From Micromonospora violae (GTDB taxonomy: Bacteria; Actinomycetota; Actinomycetes; Mycobacteriales; Micromonosporaceae), in assembly GCF_004217135.1 (NCBI RefSeq), contig NZ_SHKK01000001.1, forward strand, positions 1 through 64,000: 64,000 bases of DNA, written 5' to 3'. A model generated the notes under the pieces. The model was given only the letters and a program-made list of their open reading frames with translations, was not told the origin of the DNA and did no database searches. Below are positions 44,605-52,726 of this stretch, piece by piece (position 1 is the stretch's first letter; every line of letters begins with the position of its first letter). The position numbers were made by a program, and so were the translations under genes.

Positions 44605-45879
44605 GTGGCGCAGGGTGCCAAGAAGACGACCGCGCAGGTCGTCGGGGTGGTGGTGCTCGCCGCGGCGGTAACCGGGTTCCTCGCCGTCGCCGCCGTCCGC
44701 CACGGGTTCTTCGACCTGAAGGTCTACTACGGCGCGTTGACCTGGTGGGTGCGCGACGGCGGGGAGATCTACGACTACCTCAAGCCGGGCACCCAGTACG
44801 GCTTCACCTATCCGCCGTTCGCCGCGCTGGTCATGCTGCCGATGGTGTACCTGCCGTGGTCGGCCGCGATCGTGGTGAGCGTCCTCGCCAGCGTGGCCAC
44901 CACCACGGTGCTGATCTGGTGGTTGGTGGACCCGATCGCCCGCCGCGCCGGCTGGACCCGGTGGTTCGCCCTCGCCGTGGCGCTCTGCCTGGCCGCCGCG
45001 TTCGAGCCGATGCGGGAGACCGTCAACTTCGGCCAGGTCAACACGCTGCTGCTCTTCCTGGTGGCGGTGGACCTGCTGCGGCTGCTGCCGGCCGGCAACC
45101 GGTGGACCGGAGTGGGCATCGGCCTCGCCACGGCGATCAAATTGACCCCTGGCGTGTTCATCGTCTACCTGCTGGTGACCGGGCGGTGGCGGGCGGCGCT
45201 CACCGCCAGCGGCACGGCCGCCGGGGTGTCGCTGCTGGCCGCCGCGCTCTTCCCGGACGCGTCCCGGGAATTCTGGACCGAGGCGCTGTGGAACACCGGG
45301 CGGGTCGGCGAGCTGGCCTTCGTCTCCAACCAGTCGTTGCGCGGGGTGGTCGCCCGGCTGAACCCGGAGCACCCGAGCACCCTGCTGTGGTTGCTGTTGG
45401 TGCTCGGCACCCTGGCGCTGTGGGCCTGGCGGTCCCGGGCCGCGGTCGCGGCCGGCGACGAGGCGACCGGGCTGGCGCTGACCGGCGCCGTGATGTGCCT
45501 GGTCAGCCCGGTCACCTGGGTGCACCACCTGGTCTGGCTGCTGCCCGCGTTGATCCTGCTGGTCGACAACGCGATGGCCGCGCCGGCCGGCCGCCGCCGG
45601 CGGGTCCTGCTGGTCGCCGCGACCATCGGGTACGCGCTGCTGATCAGCCGAACCGTCTGGTTCTGGGAGAAGGACTTCACCGGTGTCGACGGCTTCCTGG
45701 GCAGCAACGCCTACGTGTGGATCAGCCTGGCGCTGCTGGCCTTCCTGCCGATCCGCCGGTGGTTGACCCCGGACGGGTCAGCGGTCGAGGCGTCCGGCGT
45801 ACCGCAGCTCGACCAGCCCGACCGGCGGGCCCCCGCCGGCCAGAGGCACCTGGTAGGTCGACCGTTCACCGTCCGGTGA
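44605..45879 (+). CDS. GT87/DUF2029 membrane mannosyltransferase-like protein
   Basis: The 424-residue protein has about ten hydrophobic segments and belongs to the DUF2029/GT87 family, which includes polyprenyl-phosphomannose-dependent alpha-1,2-mannosyltransferases of PIM and lipomannan synthesis. Seen: an Asp in FFDLKVYY near 32 (catalytic position of the family), FTYPPFAALVMLP (about 70-82), NFGQVNTLLLFLV and LTPGVFIVYLL. GAGGGGG at 44592-44597 precedes the GTG. The last 34 codons overlap the 3' end of the convergent GNAT gene by 102 bases. The exact acceptor is unknown. Confidence 0.87.
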   Translation: MAQGAKKTTAQVVGVVVLAAAVTGFLAVAAVRHGFFDLKVYYGALTWWVRDGGEIYDYLKPGTQYGFTYPPFAALVMLPMVYLPWSAAIVVSVLASVATTTVLIWWLVDPIARRAGWTRWFALAVALCLAAAFEPMRETVNFGQVNTLLLFLVAVDLLRLLPAGNRWTGVGIGLATAIKLTPGVFIVYLLVTGRWRAALTASGTAAGVSLLAAALFPDASREFWTEALWNTGRVGELAFVSNQSLRGVVARLNPEHPSTLLWLLLVLGTLALWAWRSRAAVAAGDEATGLALTGAVMCLVSPVTWVHHLVWLLPALILLVDNAMAAPAGRRRRVLLVAATIGYALLISRTVWFWEKDFTGVDGFLGSNAYVWISLALLAFLPIRRWLTPDGSAVEASGVPQLDQPDRRAPAGQRHLVGRPFTVR

Positions 45880-46329
45880 CAGTCCGGCGCGCTCGCAGAA
45901 CCGGCGGGCCCGCTGGTTGTCCGCCAGCACCCACGCCCGGTACCCGGCCCAGCCCCGCTCGGTGAGCCCCTCGCGGGCGGCGTCCAGCAGCGCGGCGGCG
46001 GTTCCATCACCCCAGCAGCGGGGCTCCACGTACAGCCCCACCACCTCGCCGACCGTCGGGTCCAGGTCGTCCCGGTCCTGGTTGCGGCGGTACGGCCCGA
46101 AGGTGGTGAAGCCGACGACCACCCCGTCCACCTCGCCGAGCAGGGTGGTGAACGGGTGCTCCGGATCGGCCGTGCCGACGTCGCGACGGCGCTGCGCCCA
46201 GGCCACCACGTTGAGCCGCCCGAGCACCTCGTCCGGCATGAAGCCGGCATAGCCCGCCTGCCAGCCGTGCACGTGCACCCGGGCGACCGCCTCGGCGTCG
46301 TCCGGCTCCTCTCGGCGGATGGTCAGCAT
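45778..46329 (-). CDS. GNAT family N-acetyltransferase
   Basis: The 183-residue GNAT has an N-terminal LTIRREEPDDAEAVARVHV, then VGEVVGLYVEPRCWGDGTAAALLDAA (in two parts, about 93-118), and NQRARRFCERAGLSPDG near the C-terminus. Substrate unknown. TAGAAC 6 bases before the ATG on the minus strand is a weak leaderless promoter. The 3' end overlaps the mannosyltransferase-like gene tail by 102 bases, so one of the two C-termini is unusually extended; the glycosyltransferase tail is the more hydrophilic and variable. Confidence 0.9.
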   Translation of the reverse strand: MLTIRREEPDDAEAVARVHVHGWQAGYAGFMPDEVLGRLNVVAWAQRRRDVGTADPEHPFTTLLGEVDGVVVGFTTFGPYRRNQDRDDLDPTVGEVVGLYVEPRCWGDGTAAALLDAAREGLTERGWAGYRAWVLADNQRARRFCERAGLSPDGERSTYQVPLAGGGPPVGLVELRYAGRLDR

Positions 46330-46394
46330 TGCACCGTTCTATGCCCCGTCGGTCGTCACGTCCAGCTTCCCGCACCGGCGTCGTACCGATGAAT

Positions 46395-46400
46395 TAAGGT
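46395..46400 (+). promoter_or_regulatory. -10 element TAAGGT, possible leaderless promoter
   Basis: TAAGGT is followed by 8 bases and ATG 46409. The overlapping AAGG could alternatively act as a weak ribosome binding site, so this case is ambiguous. Confidence 0.35.
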
Positions 46401-46408
46401 CGCCGACG

Positions 46409-47638
46409 ATGACCGCACCGGAATCACTATCGCTCGCGCAGGCCCGCCGCGTGGCGCTCGCCGCCCAGGGCTTCGCCGACCCGGCGCCGACGGGCGTGCC
46501 CACCCGCCGGCACCTGCGCCGGGTGCTGGGGCGGGTCGGGTTGATCCAGATGGACTCGGTCAACGTGCTGCAACGCGCGCACTACCTGCCGCTCTACAGC
46601 CGGCTCGGGCCGTACCCGACCACGTTGCTGGACCAGGCCGCCTACCGACGCCCGCGCGAGCTTTTCGAATACTGGGGCCACGAGGCGTCGCTGGTCCCGG
46701 TGGAGCTGCACCCGGTGCTGCGCTGGCGGATGGCCCGCGCGCACAGCGAGTCCTGGGGCGGCATGCGGCGGATCGCCCAGGAGCAGCCGGAGCTGGTCGC
46801 CTGGGTCCGGGACGAGGTGGCCGCCCGAGGGCCGTTGACCGCCGCCGAGATCGAGCACGACGCGCCCCGGGAGACCGGCAACTGGGGGTGGAACTGGTCG
46901 GCGGTCAAGCGGGCGTTGGAGTTCCTGTTCTGGGCCGGTGAAGTGGCCGCCGCCGAACGCAGCACCTCGTTCGCCCGCCGCTACGACCTGCCCGAGCGGG
47001 TGCTGCCCGCCGCAGTGCTGGCCGCGCCCACCCCGAGCGACGCCGAGGCGTACCGCACGTTGGTGGCCCTCGCCGCGAGGTCGCTCGGGGTGGCGGCCGA
47101 GCCGGAGCTGCGCGACTACTTCCGGTTGCCGCTGGCCGGTGCCCGGCAGGCCGTCGCGGAGCTGGCCGAGGCCGGTGAGCTGGTGCCGGTCACCGTGGCG
47201 GGCTGGCGACAGCCGGCGTGGCTGCACCGGTCCGCCCGGCTGCCGCGCTGGGTGCGGGGCAACACACTGGTCAGTCCCTTCGATCCGCTGATCTGGGAAC
47301 GTGCCCGCACCGAGCGGTTGTTCGACTTCAGCTACCGGATCGAGATCTACGTCCCGGCGCCGCAACGGGTCTACGGCTACTACGTGTTGCCGTTCCTCCA
47401 GGGCGACCGGTTCACCGCCCGGGTCGATCTGAAGGCCGATCGCAAGGCCGGGGTGCTGCTGGTGCCGGCGGCCTGGCGTGAGCCGGGCGCCGACCCGGGG
47501 GAGACCGCGCTGGCGCTCGCCGCCGAGCTGTACCGGCTCGCCGGCTGGCTCGGTCTGGACGCGGTGGCGCCGCCCGTGGCCGGTGACCTGGCCGGTCCGC
47601 TCACCGCCGCGTTGGCCAGCGTGTCCGGTGTACCGTGA
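46409..47638 (+). CDS. YcaQ-type winged-helix DNA glycosylase family protein
   Basis: The 409-residue protein is of the DUF1006/YcaQ family; E. coli YcaQ unhooks DNA interstrand crosslinks. Seen: LSLAQARRVALAAQGF at the N-terminus, GLIQMDSVNVLQRAHYLPLYSRLG (in two parts, about 46-69), FEYWGHEASLVP (about 88-99), and a C-terminal FDPLIWERARTERLFDF and EIYVPAPQRVYGYYVLPFL. These are the usual conserved blocks, including the catalytic-region Gln-x-Asp. The start at 46409 matches the family; the open frame from 46319 runs into the divergent GNAT start. Confidence 0.9.
   Translation: MTAPESLSLAQARRVALAAQGFADPAPTGVPTRRHLRRVLGRVGLIQMDSVNVLQRAHYLPLYSRLGPYPTTLLDQAAYRRPRELFEYWGHEASLVPVELHPVLRWRMARAHSESWGGMRRIAQEQPELVAWVRDEVAARGPLTAAEIEHDAPRETGNWGWNWSAVKRALEFLFWAGEVAAAERSTSFARRYDLPERVLPAAVLAAPTPSDAEAYRTLVALAARSLGVAAEPELRDYFRLPLAGARQAVAELAEAGELVPVTVAGWRQPAWLHRSARLPRWVRGNTLVSPFDPLIWERARTERLFDFSYRIEIYVPAPQRVYGYYVLPFLQGDRFTARVDLKADRKAGVLLVPAAWREPGADPGETALALAAELYRLAGWLGLDAVAPPVAGDLAGPLTAALASVSGVP
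47631..47636 (+). promoter_or_regulatory. -10 element TACCGT, leaderless DUF2752 promoter
   Basis: TACCGT overlaps the end of the preceding gene and is followed by 6 bases and GTG 47643. Same hexamer and spacing as upstream of ftsK. Confidence 0.5.
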
Positions 47639-47642
47639 GCGC

Positions 47643-48305
47643 GTGACGAGCGCTCCCGGACCGGTCGACCAGCCGCAGCCCGCCTCCGGAGTGGTCCACA
47701 CCGCGCCGGCCGACGGCACCCACAGCGACCTGGGCCCCAGCGGCGTAGGCCCTGGTGGCGTGGGTCCCGGTGGTGTGGGTGCCGGTGGCTTCGCTTCCGA
47801 CGGCTGGGGTCCGCAGGGCTGGCCGACGACGCCGCCGGCTGGCTACGCGACGCCTGAGCCGGATCGGCTCACCCGGTTCGTGCTGCGGCTCTACGAACGG
47901 TCCCCGCGCTGGGCGGTGCCACTGGCCGCGCTCGGCTGCGTCGCCGTCGGCATGAGCTACGCGCTGCTCAGCAACCCGACCCACGCCGACCCGGACGCTG
48001 CGCCCACCTGCCTGCTCAAGCTGACCACCGGCTTGGACTGCCCGGGGTGCGGTGGCACCCGCGCACTCTGGTACGTGCTGCACGGCGACCTGCCGGCCGC
48101 CGCCCGGCACCACTTCCTGTTCGTCTTCGCGCTGCCGTTCCTGGCGTACCTCTTCGTGGCCTGGGCGGGCAACCAGGCGTTCGGTTGGCGACTGCCCGAG
48201 CTGCGGATCAGCTCGAAGGTCATCACCGGTTTCCTGGGCGCGTGGCTGGCCTTCTCGGTGCTGCGAAACCTGCCCTGGGCGCCGTTCACCTCGCTCTACG
48301 TCTGA
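47643..48305 (+). CDS. DUF2752 membrane protein with Gly-rich tail
   Basis: The 220-residue protein has an N-terminal disordered tail (about 1-75) with VGPGG/VGAGG-like repeats and prolines, then three to four hydrophobic segments. The DUF2752 signature is clear: CLLKLTTGLDCPGCGGTRA (about 120-138), including the CPGC pair, then HGDLPAAARHH. Function unknown. The GTG start overlaps nothing and is supported by TACCGT-N6. The frame open from 47478 overlaps the YcaQ-type gene. Confidence 0.87.
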   Translation: MTSAPGPVDQPQPASGVVHTAPADGTHSDLGPSGVGPGGVGPGGVGAGGFASDGWGPQGWPTTPPAGYATPEPDRLTRFVLRLYERSPRWAVPLAALGCVAVGMSYALLSNPTHADPDAAPTCLLKLTTGLDCPGCGGTRALWYVLHGDLPAAARHHFLFVFALPFLAYLFVAWAGNQAFGWRLPELRISSKVITGFLGAWLAFSVLRNLPWAPFTSLYV

Positions 48306-48408
48306 CCCGCTGCGGGCCTGCTGGCCCGCCGGCCCGCTGCCTGCCGTCCGCCGTTCGCCGCTCTGTCCCGCGGGTCTGGCGCTCGGCGGGCATCCGGTGG
48401 TCGGGCTC

Positions 48409-48437
48409 CCTTTGGAGCTGAATCGTTTACGACATCA
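48409..48437 (+). repeat. Left arm of a 29-bp perfect inverted repeat pair
   Basis: The arm has the core TTTGGAGCTGAATCGTTTAC and ends ...GACATCA. Its exact reverse complement lies at 48971-48999, so the pair bounds 591 bases. The centre TGAATCGTTTACGA resembles a LacI/GalR-type operator half-palindrome, an alternative explanation. Confidence 0.8.
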
Positions 48438-48836
48438 CCCGCTGCCGCCCCCGACCGGCTCTCCGCCTGTGCCGCCTCCACCTGCTCAGCTTCGGCTTCC
48501 CAGGTGTTGCGGTGGATCTCGTGGTTGACGCCCTCGGCGACCCGCTGGGCGTGGCTCCACCGCGTAGCTTCCCGTCTGCGCCGCCTTCGTCGACCGTCGG
48601 TTGGTCGCCCACCTGTTCGGGTGGTTGGGTGGGCGCCGGCGTTCCTCACCCTCAACCGGGCGATGTTCCTCAGCCGGTCGGTGTTCGGGTCGTTCGGGTC
48701 GCGCTACGGTGCGCTGAGGGGTCGGCCCCAGCTGCCGAACGGTCCTTCACGGCCCGGCACCTGATGATCAACTCGTCATTCAGGAAATCGGGCCATCCGC
48801 CCGCCCCGGACACCCCGACTTTCAGTAACCCGGAAG

Positions 48837-48886
48837 CGGCTACCCGGGTCGCTCGGACAGGCTTGGGCAGGCGACCCGGGTAGCCG
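48837..48886. repeat. 16-bp hairpin inside the inverted-repeat-bounded region
   Basis: CGGCTACCCGGGTCGC (48837-48852) and its exact complement (48871-48886) flank an 18-base loop. It lies in the 591-base region between the 29-bp arms and could be a terminator or part of the element. Confidence 0.65.
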
Positions 48887-48970
48887 GGTGCTCGCCGGAT
48901 GGGCACCGGGAAGGCCGGCTCCGCGCAGGCTCGGGGTGTTCGGCCAGGCTTGGGCGGCGTCCCCCAGGGC

Positions 48971-48999
48971 TGATGTCGTAAACGATTCAGCTCCAAAGG
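48971..48999 (-). repeat. Right arm of the 29-bp perfect inverted repeat pair
   Basis: This is the exact reverse complement of 48409-48437. No matching short direct duplication is visible outside the two arms. Confidence 0.8.
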
Positions 49000-49185
49000 A
49001 CGCCGACGTAACCGTCCGCCCAGCCCCAGCCCCAGCCCTGGCCCTGGCCCTGGCCCCGGCCCCGGCGTCGGCCCGACGGACGGCGCGGACCTTGGCCACT
49101 CGGGAGGCTTGTCGGCTTCGGTGCTCACTGAGTGATCGTCATTGCAGGGGGCGCGCCTGAGTTGGGCTGGGCGGCACCCCACCAC

Positions 49186-49191
49186 TACAGT
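49186..49191 (+). promoter_or_regulatory. -10 element TACAGT, leaderless thyX promoter
   Basis: TACAGT is followed by 7 bases and ATG 49199, which gives the normal ThyX N-terminus. Confidence 0.6.
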
Positions 49192-49198
49192 CCCAGGA

Positions 49199-49948
49199 AT
49201 GCCGGACATGGTGCAGCCCCAGGTCAAGTTGATCGCGTGGACCCAATTCGCGGCCCCGGACGACGTGCCGTGGTCGACCGACGCGGAGGGTGGCCAGGCG
49301 CTCGCCGAGTTCGCCGGCCGAGCCTGCTACCAGTCGTGGAAGAAGCCGAACCCGGCGACCGCCACCAACGCCGGCTACCTGGCGCACATCCTCGAGGTGG
49401 GCCACCTGAGCGTGCTGGAGCACGGGTCGGTCACCTTCTACTTCACCGGGGTGTCCCGCTCCTTCACCCACGAGCTGATCCGGCACCGGCACTTCTCGTA
49501 CTCCCAGCTGTCCCAGCGCTACGTCCCGGAGCGGGACGCGGCCATGGTCGAGCCGGCGGTCATCGCCGACGACCCGGAGCTGCACAAGAAGTTCGTGGAG
49601 GCCGCCGAGGCGAGCGTTCGGGCGTACACGGAGTTGTTGGAGGGCCTCGAGCAGCGCTTCTCCGACGAGCCGAACCCGACGCTGCGCCGCAAGCAGGCCC
49701 GGCAGGCGGCCCGGGCGGTGCTGCCCAACGCCACCGAGACCCGGATCGTCGTGTCCGGTAACTACCGGGCCTGGCGGCACTTCATCGCGATGCGGGCCAC
49801 CGAGCACGCCGATGTGGAGATCCGTGAGCTGGCCGTGGAGTGCCTGCGCCAGCTTCAGGGCGTCGCCCCGAACGTGTTCGCCGACTTCGTGATCTCCACG
49901 CTGGCGGACGGCACCGAGGTGGCGGCCAGCCCGCACGAGGCGTCCTGA
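49199..49948 (+). CDS. thyX: FAD-dependent thymidylate synthase ThyX
   Basis: The 249-residue flavoenzyme makes dTMP from dUMP with methylene-tetrahydrofolate and NADPH. The signature [14 protein letters not shown] (RHR-x7-S) is intact, as are [18 protein letters not shown] and NYRAWRHFI. It is the usual neighbour of dapA and rnj in actinobacteria. The start at 49199 follows the leaderless promoter; the open frame from 49142 is longer but has no site. Whether a thyA exists elsewhere cannot be told. Confidence 0.96.
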   Translation: MPDMVQPQVKLIAWTQFAAPDDVPWSTDAEGGQALAEFAGRACYQSWKKPNPATATNAGYLAHILEVGHLSVLEHGSVTFYFTGVSRSFTHELIRHRHFSYSQLSQRYVPERDAAMVEPAVIADDPELHKKFVEAAEASVRAYTELLEGLEQRFSDEPNPTLRRKQARQAARAVLPNATETRIVVSGNYRAWRHFIAMRATEHADVEIRELAVECLRQLQGVAPNVFADFVISTLADGTEVAASPHEAS

Positions 49949-49982
49949 GCCCTTCCCCGGCGGGCCCCGGCTGGTCGTCCGC

Positions 49983-49988
49983 TAGGTT
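49983..49988 (+). promoter_or_regulatory. -10 element TAGGTT, leaderless dapA promoter
   Basis: TAGGTT is followed by 7 bases and ATG 49996; the same arrangement precedes dapB. A GGAGGG lies in the 7-base spacer, too close to the ATG to be a normal ribosome binding site. Confidence 0.6.
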
Positions 49989-49995
49989 GGAGGGT

Positions 49996-50922
49996 ATGAC
50001 GCACGACCACCTAGACGCCGCGACCCGACCGGCGTCCCGCCCCTTCGGCCGGCTGCTCACAGCCATGGTGAGCCCATTCACCCCCGACGGTTCCCTCGAT
50101 CTCGACGGTGCCGCCCGGCTGGCGAGCCACCTGGTCGACGAGCAGGGCAACGACGCGCTGGTGGTCAACGGCACCACCGGTGAGTCGCCGACCACCACCG
50201 AGGCGGAGAAGGAGCACCTGATCCGGGCCGTGGTGGAGGCCGTCGGTGACCGCGCCAAGGTGGTCGCGGGCGTCGGCACCAACGACACCCGGCACACCAT
50301 CGAGCTGGCCGCCGCCGCTGAGAAGGCGGGTGCGCACGGCCTGCTGGTGGTCACCCCGTACTACAACAAGCCGCCGCAGAGCGGGTTGCTGCGACACTTC
50401 ACCGCGGTGGCCGACGCCACCGGCCTGCCGGTGATGCTGTACGACATTCCGCACCGCTCTGGCGTGCCGATCGAGACCGAGACGTTGGTCCGGCTCGCCG
50501 AGCACGGCCGAATCGTCGCGGTCAAGGACGCCAAGGGCGACCTGACCGCAGCCAGCTGGGTGACCAGCCGGACCAGCCTCGCCTTCTACAGCGGCGAGGA
50601 CGCTCTCACCCTGCCGGCGCTGGCCGTCGGATGTGTGGGCGTGGTGGGCACCTCGACGCACTTCACCGGGGCGCTGACCGTAAAGATGATCGAGGCGTAC
50701 GACGCGGGGGACATGCCGACCGCGCTGGCCCTGCACCGGCGGCTGCTGCCGCTGTTCACCGGCATCTTCCGTACCCAGGGCACCATCCTGGTGAAGGCGG
50801 GCCTGGCATCGCTGGGCCTGCCGGCCGGCCCGGTGCGACCCCCGCTCGTGGACGCCACCGACGACGAGATTGCCCAGCTGCGCGCGGACTTCGCGGCAGC
50901 GGGCCTGGAGCTGCCCGAATGA
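49996..50922 (+). CDS. dapA: 4-hydroxy-tetrahydrodipicolinate synthase
   Basis: The 308-residue class I aldolase condenses pyruvate with aspartate semialdehyde, first committed step to lysine and DAP. Seen: GTTGESPT (about 56-63), catalytic Tyr149 in LYDIPHRSG and Schiff-base Lys177 in VAVKDAKGD. It provides the substrate of DapB. It lies between thyX and rnj, the conserved actinobacterial order. The start is fixed by TAGGTT-N7-ATG. Confidence 0.97.
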   Translation: MTHDHLDAATRPASRPFGRLLTAMVSPFTPDGSLDLDGAARLASHLVDEQGNDALVVNGTTGESPTTTEAEKEHLIRAVVEAVGDRAKVVAGVGTNDTRHTIELAAAAEKAGAHGLLVVTPYYNKPPQSGLLRHFTAVADATGLPVMLYDIPHRSGVPIETETLVRLAEHGRIVAVKDAKGDLTAASWVTSRTSLAFYSGEDALTLPALAVGCVGVVGTSTHFTGALTVKMIEAYDAGDMPTALALHRRLLPLFTGIFRTQGTILVKAGLASLGLPAGPVRPPLVDATDDEIAQLRADFAAAGLELPE

Positions 50923-50974
50923 ACGAACGACACGATGGACGTCGAGTGACGGCGTCGCAGAATGAGGTGGACGC

Positions 50975-52663
50975 GTGACCGAGGCGCACATCGAGGCGGA
51001 GCTGCCCCCGCCGTTGCCGGAAGGCGGCCTGCGGATCATCCCGCTCGGCGGGCTCGGCGCCATCGGCCGGAACATGACCGTCTTCGAGTACGACGGCAAG
51101 TTGCTGATCGTCGACTGCGGGGTGTTGTTCCCCGACGTCGAGCAGCCGGGAGTGGACCTGATCCTGCCCGACTTCGGTCCGATCCTGGACCGGTTGGCCG
51201 ACGTCCAGGCGATCGTGCTGACGCACGGTCACGAGGACCACATCGGCGCGGTGCCGTACCTGCTCGCCCACAAGCCCGACATCCCGCTGGTCGGTTCACA
51301 GTTCACCCTCGCCCTGGTCGAGGCGAAGTTGGCCGAGCGGCGGATCCAGCCGTACACGCTGACCGTACGGGAGGGCGGCCGCGAGCGGCTCGGCCCGTTC
51401 GAGTGTGAGTTCTTCGCGGTCAACCACTCGATCCCGGACGCCCTCGCGGTGGCCATCCGCACCCCCGCCGGCCTGGTGCTGCACACCGGTGACTTCAAGA
51501 TGGACCAGCTGCCGCTGGACGGCCGGATCACCGACCTGGCCGGCTTCGCCCGGCTCGGCGCCGAAGGCGTCGACCTGCTGCTGTCCGACTCCACCAACGC
51601 GGAGATCCCCGGTTTCGTCACCCCGGAGCGGGAGATCGGGCCGGTGCTCGACTCGATCTTCGCGAAGGCCAAGGGCCGGATCATCGTGGCCTCGTTCGCC
51701 TCGCACGTGCACCGCGTGCAGCAGGTCTTCGACTCCGCCGTGGAGCACGGTCGCAAGGTCGCGCTGATCGGCCGGTCCATGGTCCGCAACATGGGCATCG
51801 CCCGGGACCTCGGCCTGCTCAACATCCCGGCCGGCCTGGTCATCGGGATCGAAGAGGCGACCACGCTGCCGCCGGAGCAGATCGTGCTGATGTCCACCGG
51901 TTCCCAGGGCGAGCCGATGAGCGCGCTGGGCCGGATGGCCAGCGGCGACCACCGGCACATCACCATCGCTCCCGGTGACACCGTCGTGTTGGCGTCCTCA
52001 CTGGTGCCCGGCAACGAGACCTCGGTCTACCGGGTGATCAACCGGCTGGCCCGCGCCGGCGCGGTGGTCGTGCACAAGGACGTGGCCAAGGTGCACGTCT
52101 CCGGGCACGCCCCCGCCGGGGAGTTGCTCTACCTGCTCAACGTGGTCCGCCCCAGCAACCTGATGCCCGTGCACGGCGAGTGGCGTCACCTGCGCGCCCA
52201 CGCCCGGCTCGGCGTCGAATCCGGGGTCGCCCCCGACCGGGTGGTGCTCTGCGAGGACGGCGACGTGGTCGACCTGGTCGAGGGCCGCGCCAGCCTGGTC
52301 GGGCACGTGAAGAGCCGGTACGTCTACGTGGACGGCCTCGCCGTCGGTGACGTCAGCGAGTCGCTGCTCACCGAACGGCGGATCCTCGGCGACGGCGGTT
52401 TCATCGCCACCACCGTTGTCGTCGACTCGGTCACCGGCAAGGTGGTCGGCGGCCCGACGCTCTCCGCGAAGGGTTTCTCCGAGGACCCGGAGGCGTTCAA
52501 CCCGGTGGTGCCGCTGGTCACCGAGGCACTCAACCGCGCTGCGGCGGACGGCATCACCGACCCGCACCAGCTTCAGCAGATCGTCCGGCGGACCGTGGGG
52601 CGGTGGGTCAACGACAAGTACCGTCGTCGGCCGATGATCGTGCCGACCGTCGTCGAGGTCTGA
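50975..52663 (+). CDS. rnj: Ribonuclease J
   Basis: This is a 562-residue metallo-beta-lactamase/beta-CASP nuclease with 5'-3' exo- and endonuclease activity in mRNA decay and rRNA maturation. Seen: the zinc motif LTHGHEDHIGA (about 84-94), NHSIPDALAV, HTGDFKMD, the beta-CASP domain with STGSQGEP and the C-terminal HVSGHAPAGELLYLLNVVRP and PVHGEW. The GTG start, GAGG upstream and 52-base gap after dapA suggest co-transcription. Confidence 0.97.
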   Translation: MTEAHIEAELPPPLPEGGLRIIPLGGLGAIGRNMTVFEYDGKLLIVDCGVLFPDVEQPGVDLILPDFGPILDRLADVQAIVLTHGHEDHIGAVPYLLAHKPDIPLVGSQFTLALVEAKLAERRIQPYTLTVREGGRERLGPFECEFFAVNHSIPDALAVAIRTPAGLVLHTGDFKMDQLPLDGRITDLAGFARLGAEGVDLLLSDSTNAEIPGFVTPEREIGPVLDSIFAKAKGRIIVASFASHVHRVQQVFDSAVEHGRKVALIGRSMVRNMGIARDLGLLNIPAGLVIGIEEATTLPPEQIVLMSTGSQGEPMSALGRMASGDHRHITIAPGDTVVLASSLVPGNETSVYRVINRLARAGAVVVHKDVAKVHVSGHAPAGELLYLLNVVRPSNLMPVHGEWRHLRAHARLGVESGVAPDRVVLCEDGDVVDLVEGRASLVGHVKSRYVYVDGLAVGDVSESLLTERRILGDGGFIATTVVVDSVTGKVVGGPTLSAKGFSEDPEAFNPVVPLVTEALNRAAADGITDPHQLQQIVRRTVGRWVNDKYRRRPMIVPTVVEV

Positions 52664-52676
52664 GCACCGCCCGCTG

Positions 52677-52709
52677 ACGCCGGTCCACCCGAACGGGGTG
52701 GGCCGGCGT
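52677..52709. terminator. Hairpin after rnj
   Basis: ACGCCGGTCCACCC (52677-52690) pairs with GGGTGGGCCGGCGT (52696-52709) with one G-U pair and a 5-base loop. It lies between rnj and the convergent YbjN-domain gene. Confidence 0.65.
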
Positions 52710-52726
52710 TCGCCGTACCCGGGTGG

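Larger units (their letters stand above)
48306..49198. other. Intergenic region without a supported gene
   Basis: These 893 bases between DUF2752 and thyX contain only short or antisense-looking frames of biased Arg/Pro/Gly composition with no family I recognise. They hold the 29-bp inverted repeats (48409 and 48971), a 16-bp hairpin (48837-48886), a simple CAGCCC/TGGCCC repeat run near 49021-49065 and the thyX promoter. It may be the remnant of a lost gene or a non-autonomous element. Confidence 0.6.

Noticed and set aside
49021..49065. CAGCCC/TGGCCC simple repeat run as a functional element
   Set aside because: Short low-complexity run in GC-rich non-coding DNA; slippage explains it and nothing ties it to a function.
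48306..49198. Possible insertion sequence between DUF2752 and thyX
   Set aside because: Inverted repeats are present but there is no transposase-like frame and no target-site duplication, so I report it only as an inverted-repeat locus.
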